Source: Gracilibacillus alcaliphilus (lineage in GTDB: Bacteria; Bacillota; Bacilli; Bacillales; Amphibacillaceae). Taken from it: DNA of 64,000 bases. Positions 45,047-54,308 of the stretch are shown piece by piece. Both the position numbers and the translations under genes were made by a program. The stretch is taken from NCBI RefSeq assembly GCF_016909015.1, contig NZ_JAFBFA010000009.1, forward strand, positions 1 through 64,000. Reading direction: 5' to 3'. The notes below the pieces were generated by a model. That model made no database searches and was not told the DNA's origin. It saw nothing but the letters and a program-made list of their open reading frames with translations. The stretch's first letter is position 1. The number at the start of each line of letters is the position of its first letter.

Positions 45047-46474
45047 TTATTCGACAAGGTAATCTTTTGTTCCATCAAAATCTGGGAATGTGAAATTATC
45101 TTGAGAAACGTTTTCCCCTTCCGCTTGGACATTCTCTATCGCCTGCTGAAACCGTTCATTATAGGCATCATTTATTTTGGTTAATTCGGACTGCCAATCA
45201 TCAATTTCACCAATATAGGCCCCTTGGACAACCTGCCAGAATTTCTGCGGTTCCGAAAGAGCTGCTTCTTCTTGTTTGACTTTAAAAGCAGCCTCATCTT
45301 GTTCAAATACTGGACGAGCAACAACAGTCTCTTCAAACACGTTAGCTAAGTTTTTCAATTGCTCATTGTCGATTTCATCTAAGTTACTGTCAAGCGGGGA
45401 AAGCAATAAATCTTCTGCTTGCTGCCTCTCATAAAATTCTTGAGAACTAAACCAATCGATCAGTTTCCCTGCTGCCTCTGGATGCTCTGTGGTAGACGAA
45501 ATATAAGCATTAAAATCGGCACCTAATGACAATTGGCTATGTTGCATTTCCTCTTCTAGTACTGGAATCGGTGCAACATTATAATCCTCTACCCCATCTA
45601 ATTCAAATTCATTAACGCGGACAAAATGATGGCCATTAAAGCCGAAAGCAGCTTGTTTGTTAGCCCACAATCCTTGGTAATCTAATAATTCTTGTGTAGG
45701 CGAATTAGGATGGATCACACCTTCATCACGCATCTTTAAGAGAAATTCCATCGCCTCGATAACATGGGGCGAATCTAAATCATATGCCCCTTTTTGATGG
45801 TCAAAACCATTGGTATCTAAAGTCGGCTGCATCGCCTGTGCAAGAAGAATCACATGTGGAAAATCTTCATTTAATGGCACTGCAAATCCATATGCTCCAT
45901 CCACATTCTCGGTAATCTGTTTTGACATTTCTAATAATTCATCCCATGTTTGAGGTGGCGCATTAGGATCTAAACCTGCTTCCTCCATTAAATCCGTATG
46001 ATAATATAAAGCAGATCCCCTTTTCGCCACAATACGCGGGAATGTATACGTGTCATCACCAATAATATTAATCCCTTCGGCAAAAGCAGAGTCCGGAAAG
46101 TCATCCCTAAAGCCGTCCCTCACATAATCATCAAGCGGCTGGACCCAATCATTTTCGATTAAATCAATTAAGGAAAAATTACCGGTAGGCTGAATAACAT
46201 CAGGCAAGTCACCAGATGAAGCTAAAGCTAATAATGTATCATTATAATTGCTACCATGGGCATAAGATATCTCCACATGGATATCCGGATTCGCCTCCAT
46301 AAATTCCTCTACCATCCGTTCACCAAAGTTGCCTTTATTAAATTGTCCATGAGATGAAAATAACGATATGGTTACCTTATCCTCGTCTCCGCTGTTCTCA
46401 TTATTACTGGCTCCACTGGAACAAGCGGCTAATAAAAATAAACATACCAAAAGAATTGCAACTAGTTTCTTCAC
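45047..46474 (-). CDS. Extracellular sugar-binding lipoprotein, sulfatase locus
   Basis: A 475-residue family 1 solute-binding protein with lipoprotein signal (MKKLVAILLVCLFLLAAC) and Ser/Asn/Glu linker. Length is at the upper end of the family. Lies 43 bp downstream of a cre site and upstream of the two permeases. Substrate presumably the sulfated sugar handled by the nearby sulfatase; inferred from context only. Confidence 0.92.
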   Translation of the reverse strand: MKKLVAILLVCLFLLAACSSGASNNENSGDEDKVTISLFSSHGQFNKGNFGERMVEEFMEANPDIHVEISYAHGSNYNDTLLALASSGDLPDVIQPTGNFSLIDLIENDWVQPLDDYVRDGFRDDFPDSAFAEGINIIGDDTYTFPRIVAKRGSALYYHTDLMEEAGLDPNAPPQTWDELLEMSKQITENVDGAYGFAVPLNEDFPHVILLAQAMQPTLDTNGFDHQKGAYDLDSPHVIEAMEFLLKMRDEGVIHPNSPTQELLDYQGLWANKQAAFGFNGHHFVRVNEFELDGVEDYNVAPIPVLEEEMQHSQLSLGADFNAYISSTTEHPEAAGKLIDWFSSQEFYERQQAEDLLLSPLDSNLDEIDNEQLKNLANVFEETVVARPVFEQDEAAFKVKQEEAALSEPQKFWQVVQGAYIGEIDDWQSELTKINDAYNERFQQAIENVQAEGENVSQDNFTFPDFDGTKDYLVE

Positions 46475-46516
46475 TGTTTATTCCCCCTTAGAATAGTTAA
46501 TAATTACATACTATAT

Positions 46517-46530
46517 TGAAAGCGTTTACT
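46517..46530 (-). promoter_or_regulatory. cre-type site upstream of the sulfatase-locus importer
   Basis: TGAAAGCGTTTACT, read in the plus direction, matches TGWAANCGNTNWCA at 13 of 14 positions. The motif is near-palindromic, so orientation matters little. Placed 43 bp from the lipoprotein start, it predicts CcpA control. Confidence 0.75.
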
Positions 46531-46575
46531 TAACAATGAAGTCAAAGTTTGCAATCCATAGGTGTTTTTTTGCAT

Positions 46576-47313
46576 TTACAAATTCTTTTGTAAATTCTCT
46601 CGGTATCTTTCCGGCGAAACACCTAATTCCTTTTTAAAAAGACGATAAAAATGCTGATAATCACTATAGCCAACCGTATTGCTAATTTCATTGATTTGAT
46701 ATATTGGATTCTTTAACAGTTCACACGCCCTTTCTATTCTGGTTTTCGTTAGATAATGAATAAAGGTATTGCCTGTCTGTTGTTTAAATTTTCTGCTAAA
46801 TGAACTAGGATTCATCTGGACATAATTTGCAACACTGGATAAGGTGGCATCACTCAGATGTAAATCTACCCAATTCTTAGCTAAGTCAATTTTATCCTCT
46901 GCTTCCGTTCCCCTTGCTAGATCTGTTACAAAGCCAGACACATTCAGCTCTTCCCGGATTCTATGGATAGTCATACGCAACTCTTCTTCATCGATCGGCT
47001 TTGTTAAATAATCAAAAGCTTTCAATTTCATCGCTCTGCGTACATATTCAAAATTAGGATAACCGCTCACATAGATCACAACCACTTTTTTCCGGCGGTT
47101 ATACAGGATGGATTCAATAAATTCTAATCCATCTTGGCCAGGCATCTTGACATCTGTAAAGATGACGTCTGGACGATTTTTATCAAAGGCTATTCTTGCT
47201 TCCTTCCCGTTTCGTGCAACAGCCACCACTTGAAAATCCTTAAACCGCTCAATTTTCCGTTTTAATGCCTCACGAAACAAACGTTCATCTTCGACTATTA
47301 ATGTTTTAATCAT
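46576..47313 (-). CDS. YesN/AraC-type response regulator
   Basis: A 245-residue response regulator. The receiver domain has EDE at 8-10 and phospho-acceptor Asp 54 (IFTDVKMPG), and the C-terminal AraC HTH reads LSSVANYVQMNPSSFSRKFK and ISNTVGYSDYQHFYRLFKKE. Start 47313 is favoured because AGGTGG is well spaced; it overlaps the stop of the kinase gene. Together they form a sugar-sensing two-component system, probably activating the adjacent importer. Confidence 0.92.
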   Translation of the reverse strand: MIKTLIVEDERLFREALKRKIERFKDFQVVAVARNGKEARIAFDKNRPDVIFTDVKMPGQDGLEFIESILYNRRKKVVVIYVSGYPNFEYVRRAMKLKAFDYLTKPIDEEELRMTIHRIREELNVSGFVTDLARGTEAEDKIDLAKNWVDLHLSDATLSSVANYVQMNPSSFSRKFKQQTGNTFIHYLTKTRIERACELLKNPIYQINEISNTVGYSDYQHFYRLFKKELGVSPERYRENLQKNL

Positions 47314-49177
47314 CATGCTCCACCTCATCTTGGATATGAATGGTTATTTTTGTCCCTTGGTCTTCTTTACTATCGATCGTGATCTGGCATCTGCTGCCGT
47401 AAATCAACATAAACCGTTTAATAATATTCTTGATGCCTGATAGACGTACTTGTTTACTGTCTTGACCGAACATAACCGGGTTATGTTTGATATAAGCTAC
47501 AAAACCTCTTAGATTTTTGAGTTGTTGCTGACTCATACCTATCCCGTTATCTTCTACAATAATTTCCACATCTGTATCATATTTTTTAATGGATATATGG
47601 ATCAGCCCAGGCTCTTCTTTCGGTTCTATCCCATGGAGAAAGGCATTCTCTACTATGGGCTGGAGCATTAACCGATTAATTTTCCAATCATATAAGGCTT
47701 CATCAATATCCCAGTTCACCCGAAACGTATCTTCATGACGAATTTTCTGAATATCGATAAAGATGTCAATATGCTCCAGCTCTTCACTCAGGCTGATTTT
47801 GGACGTCGTTGATTTTACAGAATAGGATAGTAATTGCGATAATAAATATACCGCCCGATCAATTTTTTCCAACTCTTCTAACTCAGCTAAACTTTGAATG
47901 CTAGAAAGCGTATTATTCAAAAAATGAGGATTAATTTGAGCTTCTAACTGACCAAGCTCCGCCTCTCTTTGTCTTAATAAAGCTTCTTGCTGCAGTAATT
48001 GGTGTTCCCTTGTTTGAATTTCTAATTGATGTTGTTTATTGATGGAAAGATAAAGCGTGAACGTTAATTGATTCAGCCGCTCTACCGTTCGATTATATTG
48101 ATTCACAATGGGCTCCAGTTCAATGATCTTCGCATCTTGTAATGTACTGGTAAAATCACCGCTTCCCAATTTTTTGATAGCATGATTAATATTATGTATT
48201 GGTTTTAAAGTAGCATAAGAAACATTCCAATAAATCACCAGCAGAATCATTAAGGTAATGATACTAATCATAAATACTACCTTCATTAAACTAATCGCCC
48301 CTTCGTTTATTTCTTGTTTAGGGACAATTCCGATAAAGGTCCAATTCAAGTACTCCGAGTTCTCGTACACTACCAGTGTTTCGACTCCATCTCTATTTAC
48401 ATAAAACTCTCCTTTTGACTTATTGATATCGATCTGTTCAATAAAGTCAAACTCTGCATGGTCGCCAATAAGCTGCTGATCTGGATGATAAACAATCTTA
48501 TGCTGGCTGTCAAAGGCCATTACCTCGCCACTATCTCCTATTTCCACTGATTGAAAACGCTTAAATATTTCATCAGAATGAATATCTACTTTTATCACAC
48601 CCTCCCACTGATAAGAGGGCATTATCCATAATGGACGAACAATAGAAAAGACGAATTGATCACCGCCATATGTTTGGTAGGCAGGGCCGTAAATAAATGG
48701 CTGATTCATCTTTTGTGACCGTTCTATAAATGGTTCATTCGCAAAATGATAGTCTGGATCCATAGAATAAGACGTTCCGCTGGATAATATTCCATCCAGC
48801 TTGGTAAGGACAAGCACCCCCCTGATATGTTGCTGCCAGCCAAAGATATCATTAATATTCCTTTTCACATCGATCATTTTTCTTGGATATTGGCCCCAAT
48901 CTTCACCTGGAATTCTGATTAATTCCTGTAATCCTTGATCAAGCCAGACAGGAACAATCGAAGATTCATACTGTTCAAATGTATTCTCAATCTGTTGTTT
49001 TAGCGGAAAAAGAATCTGTTCAGAATATCGGATGGTTAATTTCTCAATATTGTTCATATATGTATAATATCCATAACCACCTATCAGGAAAGCTGGAATA
49101 AGGATAATCAACATACAAGTAATAAAGATCCGTCTGGCCAAAGAATATTTTTTCGATGGATTTAGTAATTGTTTCAT
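47306..49177 (-). CDS. YesM-type sensor histidine kinase
   Basis: A 623-residue membrane kinase: TM1 near 18-38, an extracellular Cache-like sensor (about 45-295), TM2 near 298-319, HAMP (LKPIHNINHAIKKLGSGDF), coiled coil, His_kinase domain with phospho-His 418 in QINPHFLNN, and ATPase with VEDNGIGMS and a degenerate G2 box. The upstream in-frame start at 49231 lacks a ribosome site; AAAGGAG precedes 49177. Probably senses the binding protein or an extracellular sugar. Confidence 0.93.
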   Translation of the reverse strand: MKQLLNPSKKYSLARRIFITCMLIILIPAFLIGGYGYYTYMNNIEKLTIRYSEQILFPLKQQIENTFEQYESSIVPVWLDQGLQELIRIPGEDWGQYPRKMIDVKRNINDIFGWQQHIRGVLVLTKLDGILSSGTSYSMDPDYHFANEPFIERSQKMNQPFIYGPAYQTYGGDQFVFSIVRPLWIMPSYQWEGVIKVDIHSDEIFKRFQSVEIGDSGEVMAFDSQHKIVYHPDQQLIGDHAEFDFIEQIDINKSKGEFYVNRDGVETLVVYENSEYLNWTFIGIVPKQEINEGAISLMKVVFMISIITLMILLVIYWNVSYATLKPIHNINHAIKKLGSGDFTSTLQDAKIIELEPIVNQYNRTVERLNQLTFTLYLSINKQHQLEIQTREHQLLQQEALLRQREAELGQLEAQINPHFLNNTLSSIQSLAELEELEKIDRAVYLLSQLLSYSVKSTTSKISLSEELEHIDIFIDIQKIRHEDTFRVNWDIDEALYDWKINRLMLQPIVENAFLHGIEPKEEPGLIHISIKKYDTDVEIIVEDNGIGMSQQQLKNLRGFVAYIKHNPVMFGQDSKQVRLSGIKNIIKRFMLIYGSRCQITIDSKEDQGTKITIHIQDEVEHDD

Positions 49178-49579
49178 ATGATGGACTCCTTTGCGAAAAT
49201 AAATGATACTGATACATGATAGTGCTTTCATTTCTTGATATAAAATGTATGCCAGATTTATAGAATTTAGAGTTGCTCACTTTTTGGGCATCCTAACCAT
49301 ATCATTTAGCAGTTATTCCAATATCTGATAAAGAAGGAAGCTATGATATGACAATCCGCTTTTTTCTATCAAATCAATTATAGATGATACTATTTCAGAA
49401 TTGAAATAAGTGTGAAACTTTTAATTTATTCCGCCTAAAGCATTTCTATTTTTTGAAGATTATTGGAAATATGGTTGACTTCCTTATATGCTTCTTCCAT
49501 AATGATTAAAGCTTAGCTTTATCATGTTATCTAAAATAGAATTTTTATCAATATATTAATGAGAAAGGGAGTTATTCAT
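49178..49579. other. Intergenic region between the kinase and the lipoprotein genes
   Basis: AT-rich, no gene, RNA or clear operator recognised; divergent promoters are expected here. Confidence 0.3.
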
Positions 49580-50083
49580 GTGAGGAGAAGTATGTTATGG
49601 CTAGTAGGTATTGGCCTTCTTCTGCTTGTTGCTGCTTGTAGCAATGGGAAGAAAGCAAATAGTTCTGGACAGCAGACACCTGATACCACAGAAAACGAGG
49701 ACGAAATAGTACCTGAGATTGAGCTTGAATATGATACTGACGTGAGTATTCACGGCTCCACAGCAATTGTAGAAGGTACGACAAATTTAGAGAATGGTGC
49801 CCTTATTCGCTATAACGTTACCAATTATGAAGTGATGGAAATGATGGAGATAGGAGAGACCGAAGTACAGGATGGGACCTTTACAATTAAAATAGACATC
49901 TCTGAATATGACGAGGGAGAATATGAAGTATACTCCAGCTTCAATGCAATAAGGCAGCCTGATGAGATACAAGAAATCTACGGGCCGTTGGGAGAGAGAA
50001 TCAAGGTAGAAGGCCCTGTAACCGACGAGGGATTAACAGAGAATGCACGAATTGCTGAGAGTGTAACTATATTCAATATCTGA
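49580..50083 (+). CDS. Lipoprotein of unknown function
   Basis: A 167-residue exported lipoprotein: signal LWLVGIGLLLLVAAC, then a Glu/Thr-rich linker and a domain with beta-strand-like repeats (VSIHGSTAIVEGTTNLENG, IDISEYDEGEYEVYSSFN) that recalls an Ig-like or bacterial Ig-fold surface domain. GTG 49580 has GGGAG at 8 nt; ATG 49559 precedes that site. I do not recognise a family. Confidence 0.8.
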   Translation: MRRSMLWLVGIGLLLLVAACSNGKKANSSGQQTPDTTENEDEIVPEIELEYDTDVSIHGSTAIVEGTTNLENGALIRYNVTNYEVMEMMEIGETEVQDGTFTIKIDISEYDEGEYEVYSSFNAIRQPDEIQEIYGPLGERIKVEGPVTDEGLTENARIAESVTIFNI

Positions 50084-50087
50084 TTTT

Positions 50088-50122
50088 AAAACAGCACTGA
50101 CGAATTCCGTCAATGCTGTTTT
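50088..50122. terminator. Terminator after the lipoprotein gene
   Basis: A 15-nt arm (50088-50102) pairs with 50108-50122 with one mismatch; arms begin with A's and end with T's. Confidence 0.8.
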
Positions 50123-50264
50123 AAAGTTTAGAAAAGTGTGAGTCACTTCAGAAGTGTGCTTCACTTTCTGCCGCCTTTTGCTATGCGCACAAAAAAGATA
50201 TAAAAGCGGCTTTTCGCTGGGCTTTGTTAATATAGCTTATTTGAAATTGGCTGTTAGAAGGGAG

Positions 50265-50360
50265 ATGGACTACTCTCTTTTTCTCGGCATAATGTCTTAT
50301 GCATTGATATACGATCTTTTTATGCCAGTGTAGAAGCCATGCGATTAGGTTATTTTACGA
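50265..50360 (+). pseudogene. N-terminal fragment of a UvrX/YqjW-type Y-family DNA polymerase
   Basis: From ATG 50265 behind AAGGGAG it reads MDYSLF and, after a frameshift in the T run at 50278-50283, RHNVLCIDIRSFYASVEAM RLG, the conserved opening of UmuC-like repair polymerases (DxxSFYASVE). The rest of the roughly 400-codon gene is absent. The surrounding stretch 50123-50832 is otherwise non-coding, with two C-runs and no other clear feature. Confidence 0.65.
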
Positions 50361-50832
50361 TCCAGCAGAAAAACTTTGGGAACGGTATTTCCTTAATGTG
50401 TGACTATAGCGGTGCTTCTTCTTATTTGTTCACTCCCCCCTAGACATATTTGCCCTCACTTCCCCCCCGTTACCTTTACTCTCTAAATAAAGGATCAATG
50501 ATATATTACCTTATCCTTGTTTATTTTTATTATGCAACACAAAGCATGTCCATTCTCATAAAAAGTTGGTACATATATCCACCCTGTTGTTATTCAAGAC
50601 ATTTGTCCTGTTATTACTACTTTTTTTGAGATAATTCCCAATCTATGTCATCCATAAATGAATAGTTCAGCACGTTGTCGGAAAAACTATTTTTAGGTAT
50701 GATGCAAGACTACATACACCTCTTTCATTTCTGACGAGCTGATCTGGTTGGCTCCTCAGTGAAAGAGGTTGTTTTGACGGGTGATAAATGACACGTCAAT
50801 AGAATGGAATACAACAAAGGAGATTGTATACC

Positions 50833-52761
50833 TTGGAATCCATCGTGAACAAAAGAGGAAAATATCTATTTTTAAAAGATGATTTAGAAGATTTTAATAG
50901 AATATCCTTGATAAACAGTAATCGCCGGATGCCTTTCAAGAAGTTCTATGTTTACAGGCAAGGGAAAATAGTGGTTGATGCTAATAAACAGAATGATGAT
51001 ATTGAAATCTTGGAAAAATACCCAAATCCCTTCTTACACAATACACATGTCGTGATTTATTGGGATCCTTCGGGCAGGCTTTCGTTTATGATCATGAGAG
51101 AGCATCGTATATTATCCGATGTAAAGGTGTTAGAAAAAGCCGAATCAACACCTGCACATCGGATGTTTACCTTTGGATTTTCGACCTCTCTTTACCTGAT
51201 AGGGGCGCTTCGCTTTCGCTATGCCAATATGTCAGAAGTAAAGTTGGCAGTTGGCTACGACAAAAGCTTAGCCTATGATTTTAAGTATTTTCTGCCACGC
51301 GCTGTACGCAAGCTGGCAGCAGAGAGAACCAACAAATTGATCCTGCTTACGCAATTAGGTTTTTGCCGTCTGAAATTGTCAGACGTCCTGCAGAAATACA
51401 AAGATACAAGTGAAATCAATAATCCTATGTATATCAAAGCAAAAACGTTCGATGGATTATATTACTATTATCCGCTTAAACAGAATGGCTATGATTCCTA
51501 TGACAAAAACCATTACCTTTATAGTTCCAGACGTTACACTTTAGAAAAAAACATCATCCAGGCCTTTTTACGCAAATCGATCACTGGACAATACGTATTA
51601 GTTATAAGCGATTATCTAAACAAAAACATACCGATCAAAGAAATATGGGCGAAATTCCTTTCTCTGTTTGGTAAAAAGAAAAAATTAGATATCTATTTTG
51701 AGAAATTTGCTAATGGTGCGAGTGAATCGGCATTCGAAGTATTTAAATATGCCAAGTCGCAACACGATAAAAAAGCTGTCTATATTTTGAATGCCGCACA
51801 CAAACGATTTCAAGCATTACAAGCTCAATACGGCAAAGACAGTGTTGTCGCTCATAATTCCGTGAAGGCCTTTTATTATATTTTTCATGCCGATAAACTG
51901 ATTTCATCGGATTTACCTACACACATTATGCGCAATCTCTATGACAACAGTAAATATATTAAGGAAGTCATACTTCGTACCAACAAGAAAATTTTCTTGC
52001 AGCATGGTGTATCACTTGCTACTAATGTGTTTGAGCGTGGTTATTATAATCGCAAAGTTCCGATTGCCCCTGATTATATTGTTACTAATTCTGCGATGGA
52101 AAGTGCTTATTTTATGAAATATCCCAAATATGAAAGAGAACAATTAATTCAAGAGGGGACGCCTAATCTTGATTTGTATGTCCATGATCAGAATAGAAAA
52201 AAGCAGGAAATCAGCTTTCTCCTAACATGGAGGCCATGGGATGTAACAGGTAAAATTGAAAAGGACTCCTATATTGATCGATATCTGCAGTTTTTGAAAT
52301 TAATTCAAGCTCATGACTTTTATCAATCCATTCAAGTCAACCTCATCTTACATCCAAAGGCTAAACTATTAATTGAACATCAATTTGCGGATGTGTATGA
52401 AGCCATTGAGAGATTTATTTATGAAGGGGATATAAAAGAGGCGCTGTTGCGATCTAAAGTTGTGATTACCGATTATTCCTCGATTTGTTATTATGCCTTT
52501 GCAGGCGGCAGCAATATTATCTACTTCTGGGGCGATAAAGAGCTGGCAGAGAATGAATATGGGGCACCAAATATCTTACAGATGGATAATCGCTTTGGTG
52601 ATGTGGTGTATCAAATAGATGATTCGCTCCATGAGGCCATCATCCAAAATTATACGATCGAGCAGCCCGACCCATATACGGAAAATTATCATCAGTTGGT
52701 AGAATGTACATCTGGACACAATACAGAAAATGTATACCGAGCGATCAAAAAGCTGGAATAG
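50833..52761 (+). CDS. CDP-glycerol:poly(glycerophosphate) glycerophosphotransferase-like protein (TagB/TagF family)
   Basis: A 642-residue peripheral membrane enzyme of wall teichoic acid type. The C-terminal half (about 290-640) has the Glyphos_transf domain: FEVFKYAKSQHDKKAVYILN, KKIFLQHGVS, APDYIVTNSAMESAYFMKYP, LLTWRPWD, ILHPKAK, VVITDYSSICYYAFAGGSN. The N-terminal 280 residues are not recognised. Start is probably TTG 50833 (AAAGGAG 10 nt upstream); TTG 50824 is too close. Alone, with no other tag genes. May add or extend glycerol-phosphate units on a surface polymer. Confidence 0.85.
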   Translation: MESIVNKRGKYLFLKDDLEDFNRISLINSNRRMPFKKFYVYRQGKIVVDANKQNDDIEILEKYPNPFLHNTHVVIYWDPSGRLSFMIMREHRILSDVKVLEKAESTPAHRMFTFGFSTSLYLIGALRFRYANMSEVKLAVGYDKSLAYDFKYFLPRAVRKLAAERTNKLILLTQLGFCRLKLSDVLQKYKDTSEINNPMYIKAKTFDGLYYYYPLKQNGYDSYDKNHYLYSSRRYTLEKNIIQAFLRKSITGQYVLVISDYLNKNIPIKEIWAKFLSLFGKKKKLDIYFEKFANGASESAFEVFKYAKSQHDKKAVYILNAAHKRFQALQAQYGKDSVVAHNSVKAFYYIFHADKLISSDLPTHIMRNLYDNSKYIKEVILRTNKKIFLQHGVSLATNVFERGYYNRKVPIAPDYIVTNSAMESAYFMKYPKYEREQLIQEGTPNLDLYVHDQNRKKQEISFLLTWRPWDVTGKIEKDSYIDRYLQFLKLIQAHDFYQSIQVNLILHPKAKLLIEHQFADVYEAIERFIYEGDIKEALLRSKVVITDYSSICYYAFAGGSNIIYFWGDKELAENEYGAPNILQMDNRFGDVVYQIDDSLHEAIIQNYTIEQPDPYTENYHQLVECTSGHNTENVYRAIKKLE

Positions 52762-52790
52762 ACGAGATTTTCTTAGAACACAAAAAAATT

Positions 52791-52830
52791 GTTGCACAAT
52801 GTACATGCTGCATTTTGTAACAGCTTTTTT
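52791..52830 (+). terminator. Terminator of the glycerophosphotransferase gene
   Basis: GTTGCACAATG (52791-52801) pairs with CATTTTGTAAC (52811-52821) with a G:T, then six T. The rest of 52831-53004 shows no gene. Confidence 0.75.
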
Positions 52831-53004
52831 GTATGATGGATGGCTCCTTTTGATTATTGCTAGTGATGAGAAAGGGCATTCACATAAGACATCCTTTTCC
52901 CAACTTTCTCAATTGGCTTCAATAGCCAGAATCATAGCTTGAAAAGGATGGAATGACCATACATCCCCCCTTTTCACCATTTGAAAAGAATAAGTTTTGC
53001 ACTT

Positions 53005-53052
53005 AAAAAGAGGGACTGTCACACCATGTAATTTCCATTGTGCAACAGCCCC
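53005..53052 (-). terminator. Terminator of the ribose/galactose-type importer operon
   Basis: On the minus strand GGGGCTGTTGCACA-type arm (53039-53052) pairs with GTGTGACAGTCCC (53012-53024), followed by CTTTTT (53005-53010). Placed just beyond the permease gene. Confidence 0.75.
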
Positions 53053-53106
53053 TTATTCCCCTTTATAACACCAGTCAAATCAGCCTCTAAGGTACGAGCC
53101 CTTGGC

Positions 53107-54153
53107 TTAAGAAGTCTGTTCTTTTCTTTGAAGCAGTACCGCAGCGATAACAATCGCTCCTTTAAAGGCATCACGAAGGAGAGGCGGTACACCAAATAGA
53201 TTTAATAGATTATTCAAAACAGCGATAATCAACATGCCGTACACAGTACCTAAGATAAAACCTCGTCCGCCCATCATACTGGTGCCGCCCACTACAGCGG
53301 CGGCAATGGCATCCATCTCCATCCCCCGGCCAGATCCAGCAAAGTCCATGGAACCAATGCGAGAGACTTGAATAATTGCGGCAATAGCTACCAACACACC
53401 AGACAAAGCATAGACCCAGAACTTTACTTTTTTCACATTAATTCCAGAAAGTCTGGCTGCCCTCTCATTAGAGCCAACGGCAATAATCTGGCGTCCGAAG
53501 GTGGTGTGTTTCGATATATAATACATAATAGCTGCAATAACCAGCCAATAAATAATCGGCATAATCATATAATCGCCAATCTTGAGATTAGAGATTAACA
53601 GAAATTCAGATGGTACCCTTGGCGAGGCGCCTTGCATATAATGCTGGGTCACACTTCGAAATACCATCATCGCACCTAATGTAGCAATAAACGGGGGCAC
53701 CATTCCTCTAGATACGGTAACCCCGATCAGTGCACCTAATAGATACCCAAAGGCAATCACCACTATAATCGTAATAACAATTGCTCCCCATCCAGTAATC
53801 CCCATCGAGGCTAAGAGACCGTTGCCTGTTGCATCCAGCAAAGTCATCGCAAGCGCACCAGTCGTTACCAGTGTAGCACCAACAGCTAAATCAATACCAC
53901 CTGTCATAATAACAAAAGTCATGCCTAAGGCAACAATCGCAATACTTGCATTATTTCGGAGGATATTGAGCCAGTTATTGATCCATGATTGAAACCAATC
54001 GCCAAATGTTGGATAATCAAACCCCAAGACGATTGTCTGCAATATAACCATTACAATCAAAGCAATAAAGATACTAAATAAAGGGCTATTAGACCAATTA
54101 TGCTTAAACCAAGTAAGGAACCGCACCATAACATTTGTATTCTGTTCTGTCAT
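53107..54153 (-). CDS. Ribose/simple-sugar-type ABC permease (RbsC-like)
   Basis: A 348-residue permease of the RbsC/branched-chain type with about ten helices. Typical segments: NASIAIVALGMTFVIMTGGIDLAVG, RGMVPPFIATLGAMMVFRSV and AAVVGGTSMMGGRGFILGTV. Works with the RbsA-like ATPase and binding protein just upstream. No sugar kinase or regulator is adjacent. Substrate may be a pentose, galactose or sugar alcohol. Confidence 0.9.
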   Translation of the reverse strand: MTEQNTNVMVRFLTWFKHNWSNSPLFSIFIALIVMVILQTIVLGFDYPTFGDWFQSWINNWLNILRNNASIAIVALGMTFVIMTGGIDLAVGATLVTTGALAMTLLDATGNGLLASMGITGWGAIVITIIVVIAFGYLLGALIGVTVSRGMVPPFIATLGAMMVFRSVTQHYMQGASPRVPSEFLLISNLKIGDYMIMPIIYWLVIAAIMYYISKHTTFGRQIIAVGSNERAARLSGINVKKVKFWVYALSGVLVAIAAIIQVSRIGSMDFAGSGRGMEMDAIAAAVVGGTSMMGGRGFILGTVYGMLIIAVLNNLLNLFGVPPLLRDAFKGAIVIAAVLLQRKEQTS

Positions 54154-54308
54154 CCATCCTGCCCCTTTTCTCGTTATTTTTTATCTTCATGGCATAATCC
54201 ATAAGTTCTCCGCTCACATTTTACTATGTTCAACAAGTGAAAAATGACAAACACTAATCAGCTCGTTAGAATGAAAAACTGTCAATAACAGCATAGTTGT
54301 TTTATTCC

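Noticed and set aside
50345..50403. Frame reading YDPAEKLWERYF after the polymerase stub
   Set aside because: Very short, no start and no family; probably chance.
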